From: Terriglobales bacterium
GTDB lineage: Bacteria; Acidobacteriota; Terriglobia; Terriglobales; Acidobacteriaceae
NCBI GenBank assembly: GCA_035487355.1
Contig: DATHMF010000027.1
Location: forward strand, 29,298 to 93,297
Reading direction: 5' to 3'
DNA length: 64,000 nt
The notes below the pieces were generated by a model. It was given only the letters and a program-made list of their open reading frames with translations, was not told the origin of the DNA and searched no databases. The position numbers and the translations under genes were made by a program. Positions 59,007 to 64,000 of this stretch are shown one piece after another (within the stretch, counting starts at the first letter, position 1; every line of letters starts with the position of its first letter).

Positions 59007-59084
59007 ATGACTTGGAAAAAACCACAATTCGAAGAAATTCTGTTGAACTGTGAAATCAACTCCTACTCGCCTGCCGAGCTATGA
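59007..59084 (+). CDS. pqqA: PqqA-like precursor peptide, 25 aa
   Basis: A 25-codon gene (ATG 59007, stop TGA 59082-59084) with AAGGAG 58990-58995 about 10 nt upstream. It begins MTWKKPQFEEI, close to the PqqA start pattern MxWxxPxF, and has CEINSY, with E16-x3-Y20, the residues that PqqE cross-links in PQQ synthesis. A short acidic tail (SPAEL) follows. PqqA peptides are usually 23-30 residues, so the length fits. None of pqqB, C, D or E is in the window; they may lie elsewhere, or this may be a related RiPP precursor. The next gene is a PQQ-type beta-propeller protein. Too short for most gene callers. Confidence 0.72.
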   Translation: MTWKKPQFEEILLNCEINSYSPAEL

Positions 59085-59341
59085 ACTGGCGCTGTGCAGG
59101 TTAAAAATTCTTAGGTCCGCCTAACAGGAGAGGTCCTTCCGCACAGGAAGTGCACTTACCGGAGCTGCCTTCTAACCTTCTTGCCTGTCACTGCGTTCGT
59201 CGGGGAGCGCCGTAGAGCTGCAACATAAAATTCGGTTGTACCGGACAGCTCTGCGAAATGTCTTGAGCGATTCAATGCACGAGAGCGGAACAGATTGAAC
59301 CAAGCCTACAACCGTACTGATCCATTCAAGGAGGATTAGCA
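59085..59341 (+). other. Spacer between pqqA-like gene and beta-propeller gene
   Basis: 257 bases without a gene. It ends in AAGGAGG 8 nt before the next ATG. It could be the leader of a separate transcript or an intercistronic region of one transcript; I see no strong terminator between the two genes. Confidence 0.4.
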
Positions 59342-61978
59342 ATGCCCAGGCGCAAATTCTTGCTACCTGTAATGGTTGTACTTACTCTGCTGCTATGTTC
59401 ACAATTTCCTATTAGAATCCGGGCTTATCAGGATGTTACCCCAGCGGCTGCGCCAGCGAAAACCGATTGGCTGCAGTTCGCACTTACGCCCGATAAAACT
59501 GCCAACAACACAGCAGAGAACACGCTCAACACATCCAATGTTTCTGGTCTGCAACTGCTCTTCAACGTAGCGCTTCCCGCTGCTGACAATCCCGATGGCG
59601 CTCCCGTACTGCTGACGAATGTCAATACCCCCAGTGGAGTCAGAGACCTCGTTTTCGTACAAGGTCAGCACGGACATCTGTCGGCGTTTGACGCCAACAA
59701 CGGTGCAGTCATCTGGACGAAGACTTTTGGTACAGGTGGTACCAACAACAGCGCGCCGGCCATCGATCCGAACCGGAGGTTCGTCTACGTTGACACAAAC
59801 GACGGGTTCTTCCACAAGTTAAATGTAGGGGATGGCAGTGAGGTAATGGGAGGAGGGTGGCCTGAGCCTCATGGAGGTGGCAAGGGTGGCTCTGAACTCA
59901 CCATCGCCACGGCGGCCAACGGACACACATATCTTTACGGCTCCAATCATGGCAACGGCCACATCACCACGATTGATGTGAATACTGGCACTCAGCACGT
60001 GTTTAACGCGTCTTGCTCGCAATTTGCCGATATCCAGAATCCGGGCGGATGCACCAGCACAGGAGCGCGTCCGTGGGCCCGCGGAAATCCATTCATCCCG
60101 GCTCTGGACAGGTTCTTCTTCATGACCGGCAACAACAATGGGGCCGCATGGAACGGATGCACGATGTGGAAAGAGAGCTGGCTGGCTCTTCCCGCAGACG
60201 GAAGCACTCGCCTGGCAAGCGGTTGCGGCTTCCCGGCAGATAGCTGGACGGGTACGGATGTTGCCACGACCGTCGCCCGCGACCAGGATGTTGGCGCCGG
60301 TGGACTGACGCCGCTGCCAACGGGTTTGAGCAGCAAGTTCCCGCATCTGGGCGTGAATCCGGGCAAGGATGCCAGAATTCGTATCCTGAACCTCGACAAC
60401 CTCAGCGGGCTGGGCGGCCCCGGCCATCAGGGCGGCTCGATTGTGCAGCTGGCCTATCCGATGGGGAGCCTGATGCGCGCGCAAAGCGCAGTGTGGACCG
60501 ATCCGGCGGGTCACGTTTGGGTGTTCGTTACCGGCAACTCCGGCACGCACGGGTTCACGGCGGATGTGGACCCAGCCGGCAATCCTAGTCTGAACAATCA
60601 CTGGAATATTCAAAACGGCTGGACCACCTCAGCGGTCGTGGCCAACGGAGTTCTGTTTACAGCGGCCGATGGCGGAGAACATACTGGTTCGGGTGCGGTC
60701 CATCGAGTACAAGCAATCAACCCGACCACAGGCGCGATCTTATGGACCGGCGCAATTGACCTCTTCCATTGGGCCAGCCCAATCGTAGTCAATGGCACTG
60801 TGTACATGGCAGATGGAAACTCCGGAGGCTTCGGTGGTCCGGGCGGTCACTTAAGAGCATGGCGTTTGACTGGCGTCGTCAACAATCCAGACTTCTCCAT
60901 CGCTGCGACTCCGTCTTCCGAGACCGTCAACCAAGGCAGCAGTGCGGCCTACAACGTCACCGTAGGCTCAATCAATAGCTTTACCGGCAGTGTTAACTTG
61001 GGAATCAGCGGCTTGCCAACAGGCGCAACCGCAACTCTCAGCACGAATCCAATCACTGGTGGATCGGGTTCTTCCACGCTGACAGTTAACACCTCGAACA
61101 CGACTCCAGCGGGAACTTACACGCTGACGGTAAGCGGAAACAGCACCAGTCCGAGCCTCAGTCATAGCACAACTGTGACCTTGATGGTGAATGGACCGCC
61201 TCCACCACCGGACTTCACGCTAACAGCCTCACCTGCCTCGCAGACAGTAACCGCGGGCGGCGGCACTACCTATACGGCAACGGTCGGTGCACTGAATGGC
61301 TTCACTGGAGCTGTTGCGCTCTCGGTAAGTGGACAGCCTGCAGGAGCTGCTGCCAGCCTCACTCCCACTTCGCTAACCGGCTCGGGGACTTCCACACTGA
61401 GTGTAACCACGAGTGGCATGACTCCGACGGGGACTTCCACGCTGACCATTACGGGAACAAGTGGCTCGCTTACCCATACCGCCACGGGGACATTGATCGT
61501 CAGTACTCTGCCACCCTGTGTAACGGCAAGCGCGACCCACGGATGGGTGAATACCGCATTCGCAACCCAGACGGGAACGTTTACCACCACGTTTGACGCC
61601 GCGCCTTCCCTTAGCCACATGAACAGCGTGGTCGGAATCTCGCATGGGGCTGGGACTGCCTATAGCGCATTCGCCGACCTCGTGGCCTTTAACGGCACCA
61701 TGGGTGTGATTCTGGCGCGTGACGGTGGAGGTTATGCCGGGCCCACACCGGCCATCCCGTATTCAGGCGGAAATACGTATCACTTCCGTCTGGTGGTCAA
61801 TGTCCCGGCGCATACCTACTCCATCTTTGTAACTCCGCCGGGAGGATCGGAGTTGACCATCGGCAGCAATTTTCACTTCCGCACCGAACAGAACACGGTG
61901 ACCAGCCTCGATAATCTTGGAGTCTTTGTAGGCGCTACGTCGGGCACGCTCCAGGTATGCAACTTCACGGTGCAGTAA
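59342..61978 (+). CDS. Secreted PQQ-type beta-propeller protein with two Ig-like repeats and CNFT module
   Basis: 878 residues, signal peptide 1-28. Residues to about 515 form a PQQ-like beta-propeller (LVFVQGQHGHLSAFDANNGA VIWTKTF; SAPAIDPNRRFVYVDTNDGF; GNGHITTIDVNTGTQHVFNA; AINPTTGAILWTGAID), with repeated A-x-D/N-x-x-T-G-x-x-x-W blades as in BamB and quinoprotein dehydrogenases. Two Ig-like repeats (PDFSIAATPSSETVNQGSSA, PDFTLTASPASQTVTAGGGT) and the C-terminal CNFT module follow. The catalytic Asp/Glu of quinoprotein dehydrogenases could not be assigned. Extracellular; function unknown, perhaps binding or electron transfer. Follows the pqqA-like gene. Confidence 0.85.
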   Translation: MPRRKFLLPVMVVLTLLLCSQFPIRIRAYQDVTPAAAPAKTDWLQFALTPDKTANNTAENTLNTSNVSGLQLLFNVALPAADNPDGAPVLLTNVNTPSGVRDLVFVQGQHGHLSAFDANNGAVIWTKTFGTGGTNNSAPAIDPNRRFVYVDTNDGFFHKLNVGDGSEVMGGGWPEPHGGGKGGSELTIATAANGHTYLYGSNHGNGHITTIDVNTGTQHVFNASCSQFADIQNPGGCTSTGARPWARGNPFIPALDRFFFMTGNNNGAAWNGCTMWKESWLALPADGSTRLASGCGFPADSWTGTDVATTVARDQDVGAGGLTPLPTGLSSKFPHLGVNPGKDARIRILNLDNLSGLGGPGHQGGSIVQLAYPMGSLMRAQSAVWTDPAGHVWVFVTGNSGTHGFTADVDPAGNPSLNNHWNIQNGWTTSAVVANGVLFTAADGGEHTGSGAVHRVQAINPTTGAILWTGAIDLFHWASPIVVNGTVYMADGNSGGFGGPGGHLRAWRLTGVVNNPDFSIAATPSSETVNQGSSAAYNVTVGSINSFTGSVNLGISGLPTGATATLSTNPITGGSGSSTLTVNTSNTTPAGTYTLTVSGNSTSPSLSHSTTVTLMVNGPPPPPDFTLTASPASQTVTAGGGTTYTATVGALNGFTGAVALSVSGQPAGAAASLTPTSLTGSGTSTLSVTTSGMTPTGTSTLTITGTSGSLTHTATGTLIVSTLPPCVTASATHGWVNTAFATQTGTFTTTFDAAPSLSHMNSVVGISHGAGTAYSAFADLVAFNGTMGVILARDGGGYAGPTPAIPYSGGNTYHFRLVVNVPAHTYSIFVTPPGGSELTIGSNFHFRTEQNTVTSLDNLGVFVGATSGTLQVCNFTVQ
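61517..61975 (+). other. Two-cysteine CNFT module, copy 4
   Basis: From CVTASATHGW to CNFTVQ, at the C-terminus of the beta-propeller protein. Landmarks TQTGTFTTTFDA, NSVVGISHGAGTAYSAFADL, ILARDGGGYAG, IPYSGGNTYHFRLVVN, VPAHTYSIFVTPPGGSE, IGSNFHFRTEQNTVTSLDNL. Confidence 0.87.
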
Positions 61979-62088
61979 AACACGCTGTGAACTTTTAGTT
62001 TGGAAATTGGCGGGCATCGGGAAACCGGTGCCCGCTTTTGTTCCCAGAGCATTTTCAGAACTGGTGTATCCATTTTTGGTGCGAGTAA

Positions 62089-62160
62089 AGAGCTTGCGGA
62101 AAACTCCTCGTGACAGAAGACATGTATCAGAGCCCGACTTCAGTCGGCCCGTAAAACTTA
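62089..62160. repeat. Dispersed repeat with CCGACT/AGTCGG palindrome
   Basis: AGCTTGCGGAAAACTCCTCG, GACAGAAGACATGTATC, then a palindrome CCGACT (62133-62138)-TC-AGTCGG (62141-62146). Same block order as 3230-3300 near the other end of the window. Lies in the 230-bp gap after the beta-propeller gene. Confidence 0.55.
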
Positions 62161-62208
62161 CAATATTCCGGGCTTTAGCCCCTGCGTCGTCCAAAAATCT
62201 AAAACCGC

Positions 62209-62679
62209 TTAGTCTTTGTGTTCGCTCTTAATATCAAGGTCTAACTTCACCATTGAGGATGGTGGGCCCCCGGCGGAGGACCAACGATTAATAATTGCAA
62301 ACCCAAGGGCCATCCAAACACTCCTAATCAGAGCCTCGGCAACCATGCGGGGTTGGGCGTTAGTTGGGTGTAAGAAATAAATATCGACAAGTGGAATTGC
62401 ATAAATCAGGATGAATACGCACAAGTAGACCACTAATCTGGGGAAAAAGCGCGAAGGAATTTGGAATTTCGGGGCGTCCGCAGCTCGATGACGACGAACG
62501 CTGGAAATAATAATGAAGATGCCAGAAGTCAGGATAATACCTGCGAAGATCGCAAATGCAACATCCGGCCAACCAAAATTTCGGCCAGCTTCAAGCCAGA
62601 CGAGGCCCAGCATCAAAACCGACTGGATTGCTGCTACTCCAAAGAAATCTACGAATCTCACAGGTTGGGCCTGAGACAT
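62209..62679 (-). CDS. Four-TM hypothetical membrane protein, 156 aa
   Basis: Hydrophobic segments at about 8-27, 38-60, 80-102 and 115-132 (FFGVAAIQSVLMLGLVWLEA, VAFAIFAGIILTSGIFIIIS, VVYLCVFILIYAIPLVDIYF). A charged tail ends LDIKSEHKD. No family recognised. It lies 65 nt downstream of cydB on the same strand and could be the last gene of the cyd transcript. Ribosome binding site is weak. Confidence 0.65.
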   Translation of the reverse strand: MSQAQPVRFVDFFGVAAIQSVLMLGLVWLEAGRNFGWPDVAFAIFAGIILTSGIFIIISSVRRHRAADAPKFQIPSRFFPRLVVYLCVFILIYAIPLVDIYFLHPTNAQPRMVAEALIRSVWMALGFAIINRWSSAGGPPSSMVKLDLDIKSEHKD

Positions 62680-62744
62680 AAGTCAGCCTTCGCTCGAAGT
62701 ATAACTCAATCCAAATCCTTTCCCGGAAGCGAGAGAACAATGCT

Positions 62745-63788
62745 CTAATGCATTGAACCTTCTCCGGTCCGGACTTTTCCTCTGAACATTCGATATACAA
62801 ATACAAAATACCCGATAGCCAGTGCCATCCCGAAGCTCCACCAAATCAAACCAATGGCAAGCGAATGCGAGCCTGATGCAGCGTTTGATACTGTGATATT
62901 CAAAGCGGGATCTGTCGTGGACGTTAACAGATTGGGGTAAACTCCTGCCGCAGCGCCTACTAACATGAAGACCAGGTAACTACAGGAAGAAAGAAACGCT
63001 GCATAATCCGCGCCTTTCCTGCGGAAAAGCAGCATCGCAACCAGGCTGGCAACCACCGCCAGTGGTATCACGAAAAATACGGGATAGCTCTTGTAATTGT
63101 CGAGCAATTGGGGACGAATAGAGAGAGTCGCCACCAAACTCACAACAGTCACGACCACCAGCACCGGCCACAGCCATGCTGCCACGCGGCGGGCGCGTAG
63201 ATTCAGTTCGCCTTCCGTTTTCAGGGCAACATAGTGAGCGCCGTGGATGGTCAGCGCTACCAGGGCGACCATGCCGGCAATGACTGTGTACCAATCCAGG
63301 ATTCCTGGCTGCGGTCCGACTTGCCAGTCGGTCCAAAGGGGGAGAAAGAAGTATCCATCTTTTTGCAGCGGAACTCCGCGAAGCACATTGCCTAAAGCTG
63401 CACCGTAGAAAATCGTGAGCAGCACGCTGGCAATGGCAAAAGAACCATCGAAGAAGCCGCGCCACACCGGAGAATCGAGATGCATGCGAAGCTCAATTCC
63501 GATTCCGCGAAAAATCAGGAGCCACAGCACGATCATGAGCGGAAGATAAAAGCCGCTGAATGCCGACGCATAGAGCAGCGGAAAGGCAAAATACAGCGTC
63601 CCGCCCCCGGCGAGGAGCCATACTTCATTCCCATCCCATACCGGGCCTATGGTGCGAAGCACAACCTGGCGCTCCTGGTCGGTTTTGGCGATTATCATGT
63701 GGAGAACGCCAGCACCCAGATCGAAGCCGTCCAAGACCACGTATGCGGTGATCATGATTGCGACCAGCAAGAACCATGTCAATAACAT
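62745..63788 (-). CDS. cydB: Cytochrome bd ubiquinol oxidase subunit II
   Basis: 347 residues with the CydB pattern of eight or nine TMs: LLVAIMITAYVVLDGFDLGA GVLHMI, IGPVWDGNEVWLLAGGGTLY FAFP, YASAFSGFYLPLMIVLWLLI FRG, then GPQPGILDWYTVIAGMVALV. It forms the terminal oxidase with CydA, reducing O2 with high affinity. GGAGG lies 6 nt before the ATG. Gap to cydA is only 10 nt, so they form an operon. Confidence 0.95.
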   Translation of the reverse strand: MLLTWFLLVAIMITAYVVLDGFDLGAGVLHMIIAKTDQERQVVLRTIGPVWDGNEVWLLAGGGTLYFAFPLLYASAFSGFYLPLMIVLWLLIFRGIGIELRMHLDSPVWRGFFDGSFAIASVLLTIFYGAALGNVLRGVPLQKDGYFFLPLWTDWQVGPQPGILDWYTVIAGMVALVALTIHGAHYVALKTEGELNLRARRVAAWLWPVLVVVTVVSLVATLSIRPQLLDNYKSYPVFFVIPLAVVASLVAMLLFRRKGADYAAFLSSCSYLVFMLVGAAAGVYPNLLTSTTDPALNITVSNAASGSHSLAIGLIWWSFGMALAIGYFVFVYRMFRGKVRTGEGSMH

Positions 63789-63798
63789 CGCTTCCTCC

Positions 63799-64000
63799 CT
63801 AGGTCACTGTGATTGGCAGGCCGGAATTCACGCTACTTCCCATATTGGGACCCGGACCGAGAGCAACTTCCCGATGAAAGAGAAAGAGAAAAAGAATCGC
63901 CAGCAGGCTGTAAATTCCCATGAATCCCAGCAATGTAAACAGTCCGTTTCCGGCATGAACATATTTTGAGTATCCCTCGGTGGTGCGCATGAGGCCGTAG
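63799..64000 (-). CDS. cydA: Cytochrome bd ubiquinol oxidase subunit I, C-terminal end (5' part outside window)
   Basis: The last ~66 residues are visible, reading YGLMRTTEGYSKYVHAGNG at the window edge, the conserved VYGLMRT motif near the end of CydA, then a final TM (LLGFMGIYSLLAILFLFLFH). The frame continues beyond the window. It carries the haem groups and the quinone site in the part not seen. Followed by cydB after 10 nt. Confidence 0.9.
   Translation of the reverse strand, partial: YGLMRTTEGYSKYVHAGNGLFTLLGFMGIYSLLAILFLFLFHREVALGPGPNMGSSVNSGLPITVT

Overview
The window looks like a chromosomal segment of an Acidobacteriota (Terriglobia-type) genome. That is inferred from the gene content: a TonB-dependent receptor with an N-terminal carboxypeptidase-regulatory-like domain, paired DUF3857/transglutaminase proteins, many secreted proteins with Ig-like repeats, a GH97/GH105 plant-polysaccharide pair, cytochrome bd, and abundant dispersed intergenic repeats. 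Most starts have AGGAG-type ribosome binding sites. I saw no rRNA, tRNA or CRISPR array.

Layout. 1-9 kb: the 3' end of a PQQ-type sugar dehydrogenase, an exported peroxiredoxin, a tiny Fis-type HTH protein, a GNAT enzyme, two overlapping DUF3857 paralogues (one with an intact transglutaminase triad, one without) and a secreted XAC2610-like protein. 9.4-12 kb: a small accessory island with an IS1595-type transposase, a HARE-HTH protein, a GIY-YIG-like protein and a small conserved protein, with a cluster of TGCCTA/TAGGCA sites between the divergent genes. 12.3-17.6 kb: divergent GH105-DUF4861 and GH97 enzymes, then a Spy-like periplasmic protein. 18-31 kb: a large secreted Ig-repeat protein, a DinB-fold protein, an RNase II-type exonuclease, an Agl23-type membrane pair, several small envelope proteins and a barstar homologue. 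32.1-33.4 kb is gene-free and repeat-rich. 33.4-42 kb: hemD, a TonB receptor and two secreted GH18 chitinase-like proteins with different accessory modules. 42-52 kb: two paralogous sugar isomerase/epimerases flanking a HEPN protein, then a sugar-acid catabolic set (2-keto-3-deoxygalactonokinase, ACS-family transporter, IlvD/Edd-type aldonate dehydratase). 52-58.8 kb: ArsR-SulP operon, peptidase C26 plus aminotransferase operon, NCS2 purine permease, metallophosphoesterase. 58.9-64 kb: a 25-codon pqqA-like gene, a secreted PQQ-type beta-propeller protein, a membrane protein, and cydB with the end of cydA.

The most notable observations are: (1) an orphan PqqA-like precursor peptide (ExxxY motif) just upstream of a beta-propeller protein; (2) a ~150-residue two-cysteine module present four times in three otherwise unrelated secreted proteins; (3) the TGCCTA/TAGGCA operator-like cluster in the accessory island; (4) a textbook promoter placing arsR on a leaderless transcript; (5) dispersed repeats that have become the C-terminal tails of two genes; and (6) a ~135-bp direct repeat in the gene-free region whose paired arms differ but still pair.
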